From: Candidatus Methylomirabilis sp.
GTDB lineage: Bacteria; DYJV01
Length of the DNA stretch: 46,375 nt
NCBI GenBank assembly: GCA_020722945.1
Contig: DYJV01000004.1
Coordinates: forward strand, 2,802 to 49,176
Reading direction: 5' to 3'
In this document: in pieces, positions 1 through 7,770 of the stretch
How the letters are laid out: the number at the start of each line of letters is the position of its first letter
How positions within the stretch are numbered: position 1 is the stretch's first letter
Notes under the pieces: model-generated
The model's input: the letters and a program-made list of their open reading frames with translations, nothing else
Told to the model about the DNA's origin: nothing
Database searches by the model: none
Program-made: the position numbers and the translations under genes

Positions 1-24
1 ACAATTTTTAAAGAGGTGATAAGT

Positions 25-447
25 ATGGCAAAAAAGAAAAAAGATGAAGATGCAGAGATAAAAACTGCTAAAGAGATAGCAGAAGAGAAAAATGTGGCGG
101 AAAAAAGTGAATCTAAAAAAAGCAAAAACGAAGAGGCTACTAAAGAGACTAAAACCGAAAGCAAGAATGAAGTCCCAAGCGATTTAAAACTCACATTTTC
201 ATCATATCTTTTGATGCTGGGCGCACTTGGATGGCAGTTTCTTGGCAAAGTCCCAAATCCTGCTAACGGAAAAATTGAAAAAGATTTGTTACAAGCACAG
301 CAGATTATTGATTTATTAGGTATTCTTGAAGAAAAAACAAAAAATAATCTCTTGCCTGACGAAAAAAATATTTTAGATTCAACGCTGATTAATTTGAGAT
401 TAAACTATGTTGAAGAAATAAAAAAAGATAAAGAAGGAGGAAAGTAG
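25..447 (+). CDS. DUF1844 family protein
   Basis: A 140-residue protein of unknown function. The first ~45 residues are almost entirely Lys, Glu and other charged residues and are probably disordered. The rest, from about residue 50, matches the DUF1844 pattern: a hydrophobic stretch (SSYLLMLGALGWQFLGK), an N-P motif, then a helical part with LLQAQQIIDLLGILEEKT. I chose ATG 25 because AAGAGGTGAT sits just upstream; the in-frame GTG at 16 lies inside that ribosome-binding site. The gene is followed after 4 bp by a tiny basic ribosomal protein and then moxR, all on the same strand. The family is usually encoded near translation or membrane-insertion genes, but no biochemical role is established. 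Family assignment is fairly sure; function is unknown. Confidence 0.8.
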   Translation: MAKKKKDEDAEIKTAKEIAEEKNVAEKSESKKSKNEEATKETKTESKNEVPSDLKLTFSSYLLMLGALGWQFLGKVPNPANGKIEKDLLQAQQIIDLLGILEEKTKNNLLPDEKNILDSTLINLRLNYVEEIKKDKEGGK

Positions 448-451
448 TTAT

Positions 452-544
452 ATGCCCTGCGGGAGAAAAAGAAAATTGAGAAAAATCAAAAAACACAAAT
501 TAAAAAAACGAAGAAAAAGAGATAGACATAAGAAAAAAATATAA
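452..544 (+). CDS. Tiny basic ribosomal protein of the AURKAIP1/COX24 (bS22-like) type
   Basis: A 30-codon ORF begins MPCGRKRKLRKIKKHKLKKR and ends in a run of Arg, Lys and His. The MPCG start followed by K/R-rich sequence with two spaced His residues is the pattern of the bacterial AURKAIP1/COX24 domain proteins, which are small-subunit ribosomal proteins (bS22 in mycobacteria, mS38 in mitochondria). A strong AAGGAGG lies at 434-440, eleven bases before the ATG. It starts four bases after the DUF1844 stop, so the two are probably co-transcribed. It is short enough to be missed by automatic callers. Assignment rests on composition and the N-terminal motif, since a protein this short has little else to compare. 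Confidence 0.8.
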   Translation: MPCGRKRKLRKIKKHKLKKRRKRDRHKKKI

Positions 545-561
545 TTTAAGGTAAATTTACT

Positions 562-1554
562 ATGAAAAAAGATTCTATACTGATTGAGAAATTTACTGCT
601 TTAAAGAAGGGACTATCTAAAGAGATAGAAAAAGTAATTATTGGCCAAAAAGAAGTTATAGAAAAATTACTTATAGCACTTCTTGCTAAAGGACATTGCA
701 TTATAATTGGTGTCCCCGGACTTGCTAAAACCCTTCTTGTAAAGGCTATTGCACAATCTCTTGATTTAACTTTTAATCGTATCCAATTCACACCTGATTT
801 GATGCCTTCTGATATTACAGGCAGTGATATTATTGAAGAGACTCACACCGGTAAACGAGAATTTAAGTTCATCCAGGGACCTATATTTACAAATATTGTT
901 CTTGCTGATGAAATAAACAGAACACCGCCAAAAACACAGTCTGCACTTTTACAGGCTATGCAGGAAAAAATAGTTACTATTAATGGGAAAACTTACCCTA
1001 TAGATTTACCTTTTTTTGTTCTTGCCACACAAAATCCTATTGAACAGGAAGGAACTTATCCTCTCCCAGAAGCGCAATTAGATAGGTTTCTTTTCAGTAT
1101 CAATATAGATTACCCAGATGAAAAGGCAGAAAAAGAGATTGCTAAAAAGGATACTACTGAAAAATTGAAATTAATAAAAAAAATCATTAAAAAAAAGGAA
1201 CTACTTGAAATACAGAGTATTGTAGAATCTGTTCCTGTTTCAGATTATGTCCTTGATTATGCAGTAAAATTGATACGGCTAACACGACCAGAAAAATCAA
1301 ACCCAATAACATATGTTAATGATTTTGTTGAATGGGGTGCAGGACCAAGAGCTGCTCAATATCTTGTTCTATCCGCTAAAGTTAAAACATTGCTTGACGG
1401 AAGGTTCGCTCTATCAAGAGATGATATAAACTTTGTTGCTAACAATATCTTAAGTCATAGAATAATAACCAATTTTAATGCAGAGGCAGAAGGTATAAAA
1501 CCAGCAAATATTATATCTGAAATTATTAAATATCTAAAAAAATCTACAAAATAA
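562..1554 (+). CDS. MoxR-family AAA+ ATPase
   Basis: A 330-residue AAA+ ATPase of the MoxR/RavA group, thought to act as a chaperone that assembles or activates protein complexes together with vWA-domain partners. The Walker A motif GVPGLAKT is at residues 50-57 and Walker B (VLADEINR) has Asp116-Glu117. The MoxR signature ATQNPIEQEGTYPLPEAQLD follows as the sensor 1 region, and the C-terminal lid domain is complete. The length is normal for the family. It is followed 45 bp downstream by a DUF58 gene, the classical MoxR partner. The client of the pair cannot be read from this window because no further vWA or transglutaminase gene is adjacent. Confidence 0.95.
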   Translation: MKKDSILIEKFTALKKGLSKEIEKVIIGQKEVIEKLLIALLAKGHCIIIGVPGLAKTLLVKAIAQSLDLTFNRIQFTPDLMPSDITGSDIIEETHTGKREFKFIQGPIFTNIVLADEINRTPPKTQSALLQAMQEKIVTINGKTYPIDLPFFVLATQNPIEQEGTYPLPEAQLDRFLFSINIDYPDEKAEKEIAKKDTTEKLKLIKKIIKKKELLEIQSIVESVPVSDYVLDYAVKLIRLTRPEKSNPITYVNDFVEWGAGPRAAQYLVLSAKVKTLLDGRFALSRDDINFVANNILSHRIITNFNAEAEGIKPANIISEIIKYLKKSTK

Positions 1555-1599
1555 ATGATTATTCTTACTTATAATTAATCATCCATAAGATAAAAGAGT

Positions 1600-2511
1600 A
1601 TGGCATATAAAAAAAGTTCAATATATATTGACCCTCATCAGATAGCAAAACTGAAAAATCTTACTATAAAAGCACAGACCATAGTTGAAGGTATGATAAC
1701 AGGCTTACATAAAAGTCCGCACCATGGAATCAATGTTGAATTCAAAGAACATAGGCAATACTTTCCGGGGGATGATATAAAACATATTGACTGGCGCGTC
1801 TTTGCAAAAACTGACAAGTTTTTTATTAAAAGATTTGAAGAAGAGACCAACCTTTTTATCTACATTCTGCTTGATATAAGCAATTCAATGGACTTCAAAT
1901 ATAACAATGAAAATATATCCAAAATTGAGTATGCCAAATATCTTGCTTCCTCAATAATGTATTTAGCACTTTTACAAAATGACACCCCGGGAGTTGTACT
2001 CTTTTCCAATAATATTGTAAACTTCTTCGAACCAAGGAATAGTTTTTCTTACATAAATAATATAATAAAAAATTTTGAAAAATTACAACCATCTGGGGAA
2101 ACAAGTTTCAAAAAAAATCTTATAAAAGTTGCACAAAAAATAAAAAAACGCTCCCTTATACTGCTCATATCCGACTTTATGGGAGATATAAACGATATAA
2201 TCGAGGGAATAAAATATTTAAAAGGTAAAAAAAATGATGTGGTTCTATTCTCAATAAACGATGAAGCTGAACGCGAATTCCCATACAAAGATAATATAAA
2301 ATTTATAGATATGGAAACCGAACAGTCAATAATTTTAAATGCTCACTATATCAAAGATGAATACAAAAGAAACTTTGACAACCATTATTATATGATAAAA
2401 AAATTTGCTTTAAAATCGCGAATAGACTACTTTCCTTTTTATACTGCAACAAATTTTGGTGAATCACTCTACAGTTATCTAATAAAACGAAGTCAAATAG
2501 TCGATTCTTGA
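1600..2511 (+). CDS. DUF58 domain protein with vWA-like fold (MoxR partner)
   Basis: A 303-residue protein with the DUF58 hallmark Y-F-P-G-D-D-I-K-H-I-D-W-R around residues 52-64, followed by a vWA-like part containing the metal-site motif DISNSMDF (D-x-S-x-S). No membrane segment is apparent, so it is the short cytosolic form. DUF58 proteins accompany MoxR ATPases and probably serve as adaptors or clients whose metal-dependent adhesion site is remodelled by ATP hydrolysis; that role is inferred from the family. The ribosome-binding site (AAAGAG) is weak. Pairing with the gene at 562 supports a functional MoxR-DUF58 unit. Confidence 0.9.
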   Translation: MAYKKSSIYIDPHQIAKLKNLTIKAQTIVEGMITGLHKSPHHGINVEFKEHRQYFPGDDIKHIDWRVFAKTDKFFIKRFEEETNLFIYILLDISNSMDFKYNNENISKIEYAKYLASSIMYLALLQNDTPGVVLFSNNIVNFFEPRNSFSYINNIIKNFEKLQPSGETSFKKNLIKVAQKIKKRSLILLISDFMGDINDIIEGIKYLKGKKNDVVLFSINDEAEREFPYKDNIKFIDMETEQSIILNAHYIKDEYKRNFDNHYYMIKKFALKSRIDYFPFYTATNFGESLYSYLIKRSQIVDS

Positions 2512-2545
2512 TTTTTAAAATTTAAGTTATATATTTAAATTAATT

Positions 2546-3412
2546 ATGAAAGTTGCACCGTTAAAAGTGGACAATTTTGCAGGTTCTTATTATTGTGAAA
2601 CTAAAGATATGGATATAATAGTAGGAAATATATATATCTTTAAAACTAAATTCGGATTAGAATCCGGTAAAGTATTAAGAAAACCATTTGAAATAAAACA
2701 GAGAAAAATTAAAGATATTGGTGAATTTGTAAGATTGGCAAATCAAGATGATTTTAAAAAAATAGAGAAATTAGAGAAAAAAAATATAACCGCATTAAAA
2801 GAGGCAAGGGAAAAACTTTCTAAACATAATCTTCCAATGAAAATTTTTGAAGCCCGGTATATGTTTGATGAAACAAGAATTATCTTCTATTTTACAGCAG
2901 AAAACAGAATAGATTTCCGGAACTATGTCAGAGATTTAGCAGCAATTTTCAAAAAACGAATTGAAATGAGACAGGTTTCTGATAGAGATGAGGCACGTAT
3001 GTTAGGCGGTATTGGAATTTGCGGCAAAGAGTTCTGTTGTTCCCAATTTTTGCGTGAATTTAATAATGCATCAATTAAAATGGTGCGCGAACAAAATCTT
3101 TCTTTAAATTCATCTAAAATCTCTGGCCCCTGCGGCAAAGTTCTATGCTGTCTCGCGTATGAATATGAAACTTATGCAAAACTTGTCAAGGAATTCCCAA
3201 AAACAGATACAACTGTAAAATTTAATTCCAGCAGTGTAGATAGAGAAAAATATACAGGATATGATTTACCTTATTCCAGTGATATGACAGGGACAGTTAA
3301 AGGTATAAATGTTCTTAAAGAAATGGTATATGTGGAACTTGAAAATGAAAATATTATTGAAGTTCCATTAAAAAGCATAAAAAAATCAGGGGTTTTCAAT
3401 GTCCTTAAATAA
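2546..3412 (+). CDS. PSP1 C-terminal domain protein (RicT/YaaT-like)
   Basis: A 288-residue protein of the PSP1 family. The central part carries the family core (EARYMFDETRIIFYFTAENR) and the Cys-rich segments GICGKEFCCSQFL and SGPCGKVLCCLAYEYE, which give CxxxxCC and CxxxxCC patterns. In Bacillus the homologue RicT (YaaT) acts with RicA and RicF, binds iron-sulfur clusters and helps RNase Y maturation of transcripts, and also affects phosphorelay and competence. Whether that role holds here is unknown because RicA/RicF genes are not in the window. A C-terminal segment (about 230-288) is beta-rich. The 3' end overlaps metG by 14 bp, suggesting translational coupling; PSP1 and metG neighbours are common. 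Confidence 0.9.
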   Translation: MKVAPLKVDNFAGSYYCETKDMDIIVGNIYIFKTKFGLESGKVLRKPFEIKQRKIKDIGEFVRLANQDDFKKIEKLEKKNITALKEAREKLSKHNLPMKIFEARYMFDETRIIFYFTAENRIDFRNYVRDLAAIFKKRIEMRQVSDRDEARMLGGIGICGKEFCCSQFLREFNNASIKMVREQNLSLNSSKISGPCGKVLCCLAYEYETYAKLVKEFPKTDTTVKFNSSSVDREKYTGYDLPYSSDMTGTVKGINVLKEMVYVELENENIIEVPLKSIKKSGVFNVLK

Positions 3413-4928
3413 AAAAGAGTATTTTTATATAACAACTCCAATATATTACATTAATGATGAACCTCATATAGGGCACTTCTACTGCACAACTGCAGCAGAT
3501 ATTTTGGCTCGATATCATCGCCTAATTGGTGATGAAGTATATTTCGTTACAGGAACAGACGAAAACAGTCAGAAAACTTTACAAGCAGCAGAAAAGGCAG
3601 GAATAGACCCAAAAGAATTTACCAATAGTATGGCAAAAAAATGGGAAGAAACCTGGAAAAAATTAAACCTCAGTTTTGACTATTTTGTCAGAACAACTGC
3701 TCCTGAACATAGGAAATCTGTAGAAAAATTACTTATTAAATGTAATGAAAAAGGAGATATCTATAAAAAAGAATATGAAGGTTGGTACTGTGTTGGCTGT
3801 GAAAAGTTCTTGACGGAGTCTGAATTAGTGGATGGTAAATGTCCTGTTCATAAAACTAAACCTGACTGGATTAAAGAAGAAAATTATTTTTTTAGATTAT
3901 CAAAATATGAAAAAGAATTGTTAGATTTGCTAAATAATAAAAAATTTGCATTACCCGATTCAAGAAAAAATGAAATGTTAGAATTCATAAAGCAAGGCTT
4001 ACAGGATATAAGTATCTCTCGCGCAACAGTCAAATGGGGAATTCCTTTACCAATAGACAAATCACAGGTTGTATATGTATGGTTTGATGCTTTAATCAAT
4101 TATCTGACTGCACTTGGATATTATAACGATGATGAAAAGATGAAAAAATTCTGGCAAAATGCAATCCATCTTGTTGGCAAAGATATATTCCGATTCCATA
4201 CTATTATGTGGCCTGCTATGTTACTATCCGCCGGATTAACTCCACCTAAACAGGTTTTTGGTCATGGTTTTTTTACAATAAATGGAGAAAAAATCAGCAA
4301 ATCACTCGGGAATGCAATTGACCCTGTTCAGTTGGCAGAAAAATATGGAGTTGATGCTATCAGATATTTCATTATGAGAGAAATCCCTTTTGGAAAAGAT
4401 AGTGACTTCTCAACTGAAAGATTGGAACAGCGTTATAAAGGTGATTTGGCGGATGATTTGGGAAATCTTTTGAATCGTTCTTTAAATATGGTAATAAAAT
4501 ATAGAAATGGCGAAATTCCAGAACCTGATTTATCTGAACTTACAGAACTTGAAGAGAATGCCAATAAACTTGTTTATACAATAGAAGAGAGATACAAAAA
4601 TTTTGAGTATAGCCAAATGCTTGAATCAATATGGGAATATATTAAAAGCATAAACAAGTATATTGATACTATGAAACCATGGGAACTTAATAAAAAACAA
4701 GAAAATAAAAAATTGGATTTCGTTTTATATAATATTATGCAATCTCTAAAAATTATTGCCCTTTTCATATACCCCATAATGCCGCAAACTGCAAATAAAA
4801 TTTATAAGCAAATAGGGAGTGAAAAGGATATTGAAACTGAAAACTATCTTACAGCAGTTAAATGGGGGAGTTTAACCCCAAAAACGAAAGTAAACAAAGG
4901 AGAAGTTCTTTTTGCAAAAATTGAATAG
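3399..4928 (+). CDS. metG: Methionyl-tRNA synthetase
   Basis: A 509-residue class I aminoacyl-tRNA synthetase that charges tRNA-Met. The N-terminal TTPIYYINDEPHIGHFY contains the HIGH motif, and KISKS is at residues 298-302. The connective insert has one zinc knuckle of CxxC...CxxH type (CVGC...CPVH). The anticodon-binding helical domain follows, and the protein ends near residue 509. It therefore lacks the C-terminal EMAP/tRNA-binding dimerisation domain found in longer MetG proteins; this short form is known in many bacteria. The start is supported by AGGGG six bases upstream, inside the end of the PSP1 gene. Identity is certain. Confidence 0.98.
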   Translation: MSLNKKEYFYITTPIYYINDEPHIGHFYCTTAADILARYHRLIGDEVYFVTGTDENSQKTLQAAEKAGIDPKEFTNSMAKKWEETWKKLNLSFDYFVRTTAPEHRKSVEKLLIKCNEKGDIYKKEYEGWYCVGCEKFLTESELVDGKCPVHKTKPDWIKEENYFFRLSKYEKELLDLLNNKKFALPDSRKNEMLEFIKQGLQDISISRATVKWGIPLPIDKSQVVYVWFDALINYLTALGYYNDDEKMKKFWQNAIHLVGKDIFRFHTIMWPAMLLSAGLTPPKQVFGHGFFTINGEKISKSLGNAIDPVQLAEKYGVDAIRYFIMREIPFGKDSDFSTERLEQRYKGDLADDLGNLLNRSLNMVIKYRNGEIPEPDLSELTELEENANKLVYTIEERYKNFEYSQMLESIWEYIKSINKYIDTMKPWELNKKQENKKLDFVLYNIMQSLKIIALFIYPIMPQTANKIYKQIGSEKDIETENYLTAVKWGSLTPKTKVNKGEVLFAKIE

Positions 4929-4943
4929 GAACAATATAACATT

Positions 4944-5059
4944 AAGGGTCTCGTTAAACTTAAAATTTACTAAATTAAAATCCCCCCAGCCCCTTTAGAA
5001 AAAGGGGGACAGAGGGGGATTTCTCCTCACATTTCATTGCGAGTGGAGTGAGAAACCCA
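4944..5059. repeat. Dispersed palindromic repeat between metG and an ATPase gene
   Basis: This 147-bp gap holds no gene. It contains a nested imperfect palindrome at 4978-5022: AAATCCCCC pairs with GGGGGATTT and, inside it, CCCCTTT pairs with AAAGGGG. A second weak palindrome follows (TTTCTCCTCAC with GTGAGAAA). The left part GGGTCTCGTTAAACTTAAAA resembles, in reverse complement, the stretch at about 23563-23587, so the locus appears to share a module with the miniature element there. G-rich palindromes of this type are common as dispersed repeats in AT-rich genomes. No transposase is present. Confidence 0.6.
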
Positions 5060-5075
5060 TTAATGGTGGATAACT

Positions 5076-6164
5076 ATGAACGAAGAAAATTTAGATACTA
5101 TTAAAATATCACGATTTCGTGGTGGCGATTTTGTTAACCGAAGTGATACTCTAAAACAGTGGAAAAAATTTTTTATTAAATGGCCAAATCAGGTAACCTT
5201 TTTATATGGTCCTAAATCCTGTGGGAAAACAACTCTATTGGAAAAAGTTAGAGAACAGGTCGCAAAAAATGGAAGAGTAACATTCTTCTGGTATGAACTA
5301 CGCGAAGAGACATTTACAGATTATCAAGGGGTTATGAATGTTCTCTTCCCAATAGCAGAAAATAGCCAATCAAATATAAAACATTTTGCTGTAACAAAAA
5401 AAGAATGGGAGCATCTCAAAGCAAATGAACTTTTACCCTATCAAATTATAAATAGACATATTGAAAAAGAGACTGAAGCAGGGAAAAAAGTCGTAATTGT
5501 CATAGATGAATTACAATCTTTAAAAGGCATATATATTGATACAGAAAAGATGCTATTTAAAGAATTGTTAAACTACTTTGTTCGCTTAACAAAAGTTGAG
5601 CATAAGGCACAAGTTATTCTGGTAACTTCCAATGCGTATTTTATTGAAGAAATTTTTACCGATTCTCAATTGGAAGGCTCATCTGAATTTATATTTCTCG
5701 ATTATTTAAATGAAATAGAAGTTACTAAATGGTTGATGAAATATCAGTTTACTGATAATGATATAAAATATATATGGGATAGAGTGGGTGGTTATAGTTG
5801 GCTACTTATGCAAATTATTATGAAAAAAAAGAGGCAAGAAGATTGGAAAAAATTGATTGAAGAGGCTATATCACAGGCAAAAGGAAAAGTGATTACTGCG
5901 GTTAACCATATTGAGACTGATAAATTCAAAGTGGAGATTATTCGTTTTTTAAAGCAACTTGTAAATAACGACGGAGTGATGAATCTCGGACTTGGAATGT
6001 TTAACCGTAAAATATTAAACTTCCTCATTGACAATGAGATTATTTTTTATGACCCTGTTAATGCAAGAATAAGCGTCCAATTTAAACCATTTTATTTTGC
6101 AATCAAGGAAGCATTATCTGATTATAAAGGAAAGACAGAAGAAGCGGATTGGTTTCCTGATTAG
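5076..6164 (+). CDS. P-loop ATPase of the archaeal-ATPase (STAND-like) type
   Basis: A 362-residue ATPase. It opens with a short segment ending FVNRSDTLKQW, typical of AAA/STAND ATPases that are told apart by an N-terminal F-x-x-R motif. Walker A is GPKSCGKTT (near residue 45) and Walker B is VIVIDELQSL (near residue 145). A sensor-like LVTSN follows and then a winged-helix-like C-terminal region. The overall layout resembles the archaeal-type ATPase family (PF01637), whose members are mostly of unknown function and often sit alone. Here it stands between metG and the membrane trio at 6186, with a repeat just upstream. No effector domain is fused. Function is not known. Confidence 0.75.
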   Translation: MNEENLDTIKISRFRGGDFVNRSDTLKQWKKFFIKWPNQVTFLYGPKSCGKTTLLEKVREQVAKNGRVTFFWYELREETFTDYQGVMNVLFPIAENSQSNIKHFAVTKKEWEHLKANELLPYQIINRHIEKETEAGKKVVIVIDELQSLKGIYIDTEKMLFKELLNYFVRLTKVEHKAQVILVTSNAYFIEEIFTDSQLEGSSEFIFLDYLNEIEVTKWLMKYQFTDNDIKYIWDRVGGYSWLLMQIIMKKKRQEDWKKLIEEAISQAKGKVITAVNHIETDKFKVEIIRFLKQLVNNDGVMNLGLGMFNRKILNFLIDNEIIFYDPVNARISVQFKPFYFAIKEALSDYKGKTEEADWFPD

Positions 6165-6185
6165 TCTAATTTAAAGGAGTTAAGT

Positions 6186-6377
6186 ATGAGATATATATTA
6201 CTTATAAGTTTTATACTTTTTATATTTACAAAAAATTCTTATGCCTATCTTGACCCGGGGACTGGCAGTTACATTCTACAGATTCTTATAGCATCTGTGC
6301 TTGGTGCCCTTTTTGCAATTAAAGTTTTTTGGAGAAAAATTATAGGATTTTTTAAGTCTTTATTCAAAAGAACCTGA
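6186..6377 (+). CDS. Small membrane protein with YLDPGTGSY motif
   Basis: A 63-residue protein with two hydrophobic segments: residues 1-20, which may be a signal sequence or first helix, and about 28-45 (LQILIASVLGALFAIKVFW), with a basic C-terminus. Between them lies the sharply conserved-looking motif AYLDPGTGSYILQ. I recognise this as a recurring small family found with methyltransferase and sulfatase-like genes, but know no function. A good ribosome-binding site (AAAGGAG) lies 5-6 bases upstream. The methyltransferase gene starts one base after its stop, and that gene overlaps the next, so the three are almost certainly one operon. Confidence 0.75.
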   Translation: MRYILLISFILFIFTKNSYAYLDPGTGSYILQILIASVLGALFAIKVFWRKIIGFFKSLFKRT

Positions 6378-6378
6378 A

Positions 6379-7770
6379 ATGGACAAAAAAGCATCTTTAC
6401 AAATAGAGCCTGCTTCATTCCGTGACCCAAGTGGTTTTATATTCAAGTACAAAAATAATTTATATCGCCAGATAAACCAAAGTTACAAAGACAATTTTGA
6501 ATTTTTCATCAATTCAGGTCTTTATAATAAACTAATAGAGAAAAACCTTATAATTCCTCACAAAGAAACCACATTTAAAAAAATTTCAAAAAATGGTTAT
6601 AAAATAATTCAGCCTGAAAAAATAGAGTTTATCTCATATCCATATGAATGGAGTTTCTCACAGTTAAAAGATGCTGCACTTACAATATTAGAAATCGAAA
6701 AAATAGCACTTCAATTCGGAATGAGTTTGAAAGATGCCAGCGCCTATAATATACAATTCAAAGATGGAAAACCCATACTTATTGATACTTTATCATTTGA
6801 ACAATACCAAAAGGGGAAGCCATGGATTGCTTACAAACAGTTCTGCCAACATTTTCTATCACCACTTGCTCTTGCTGTTTATAAAGATATAAAACTGATA
6901 CATCTTTTAAAACTTTTTATTGATGGTATTCCACTCAGTTTAACTTCAAAATTGCTGCCATTATCAACCCATTTTAAATTACCACTGTTATTTCATATTC
7001 ATGCCCACGCAAAATCACAAGAATATTTTTCCAATAAAAAAATAAATACCAAACTTAAACATAGAGAAATACCAATCTCATCATTTTTCGGTTTAATTGA
7101 TAGCCTTGAATCCGCTGTAAAAAATTTAAAACTTAAAAAGAAAAAAACAGAATGGTCTGATTATTATAACATAACAAACTATACCCAAACAGCCTTTAAT
7201 CATAAAAGAAAGATAATTTCAGATTTCATGTCAGAAATTAGACCTAAAAATGTCTGGGATGTTGGAGCCAACATCGGCATATTCAGTCAAATACCTGCAG
7301 ATAAAAATATTTTCACTCTCTCAATTGATTCTGATGCTATGGCAGTTGAAAAAAATTATCTTACTTGCAAAAAAGAGAATAAGAAAAATATATTGCCATT
7401 GGTAATTGATATAACAAATCCTTCGCCTTCAATCGGATGGAATAACACTGAACGACCATCCCTAATAAAGCGCGGACCTGCTGATATGATTATGGCTCTT
7501 GCTTTAGTTCATCACCTTGCAATATCTAATAATCTTCCTTTTGATAAAATAGCAGAATTTTTTTCTAATTTATGCGAATATTTGATAATTGAATTTATTC
7601 CTAAAAATGATTCACAGGTTCAAAAACTTCTACAAAACCGTGAAGATATTTTCAATAATTACACTCAACCCGATTTTGAAAAATCATTCAAAAAATTCTT
7701 CAAAATTATGCAAACAACTAAAATTAAAGAATCAGAAAGAATAATATATTTAATGCGGAGAAAAAAATGA
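6379..7770 (+). CDS. SAM-dependent methyltransferase, two-part (nodulation-methyltransferase-like)
   Basis: A 463-residue protein. The N-terminal half (about 1-250) is an uncharacterised conserved region with ASFRDPSGFIF, FISYPYEWSFSQLKDAAL and KDASAYNIQFKDGKPILIDT; the last resembles the catalytic-loop/metal-loop arrangement of protein-kinase-like folds, but that is only a resemblance. The C-terminal half carries methyltransferase motif I (VWDVGANIGIFS) and a post-motif ALALVHHLAIS. The substrate is not known; related proteins are loosely annotated as nodulation (NoeA-like) methyltransferases. It lies between the small YLDPGTG protein (1-bp gap) and the sulfatase-like membrane protein (4-bp ATGA overlap), so it likely modifies the same surface or lipid-linked glycan that the sulfatase-like protein acts on. 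That link is inferred. Confidence 0.8.
   Translation: MDKKASLQIEPASFRDPSGFIFKYKNNLYRQINQSYKDNFEFFINSGLYNKLIEKNLIIPHKETTFKKISKNGYKIIQPEKIEFISYPYEWSFSQLKDAALTILEIEKIALQFGMSLKDASAYNIQFKDGKPILIDTLSFEQYQKGKPWIAYKQFCQHFLSPLALAVYKDIKLIHLLKLFIDGIPLSLTSKLLPLSTHFKLPLLFHIHAHAKSQEYFSNKKINTKLKHREIPISSFFGLIDSLESAVKNLKLKKKKTEWSDYYNITNYTQTAFNHKRKIISDFMSEIRPKNVWDVGANIGIFSQIPADKNIFTLSIDSDAMAVEKNYLTCKKENKKNILPLVIDITNPSPSIGWNNTERPSLIKRGPADMIMALALVHHLAISNNLPFDKIAEFFSNLCEYLIIEFIPKNDSQVQKLLQNREDIFNNYTQPDFEKSFKKFFKIMQTTKIKESERIIYLMRRKK

Noticed and set aside
1555-1582. Small inverted repeat ATGATTA/TAATCAT between moxR and the DUF58 gene
   Set aside because: Arms are only seven bases, all AT-rich, and frequent by chance in this genome.
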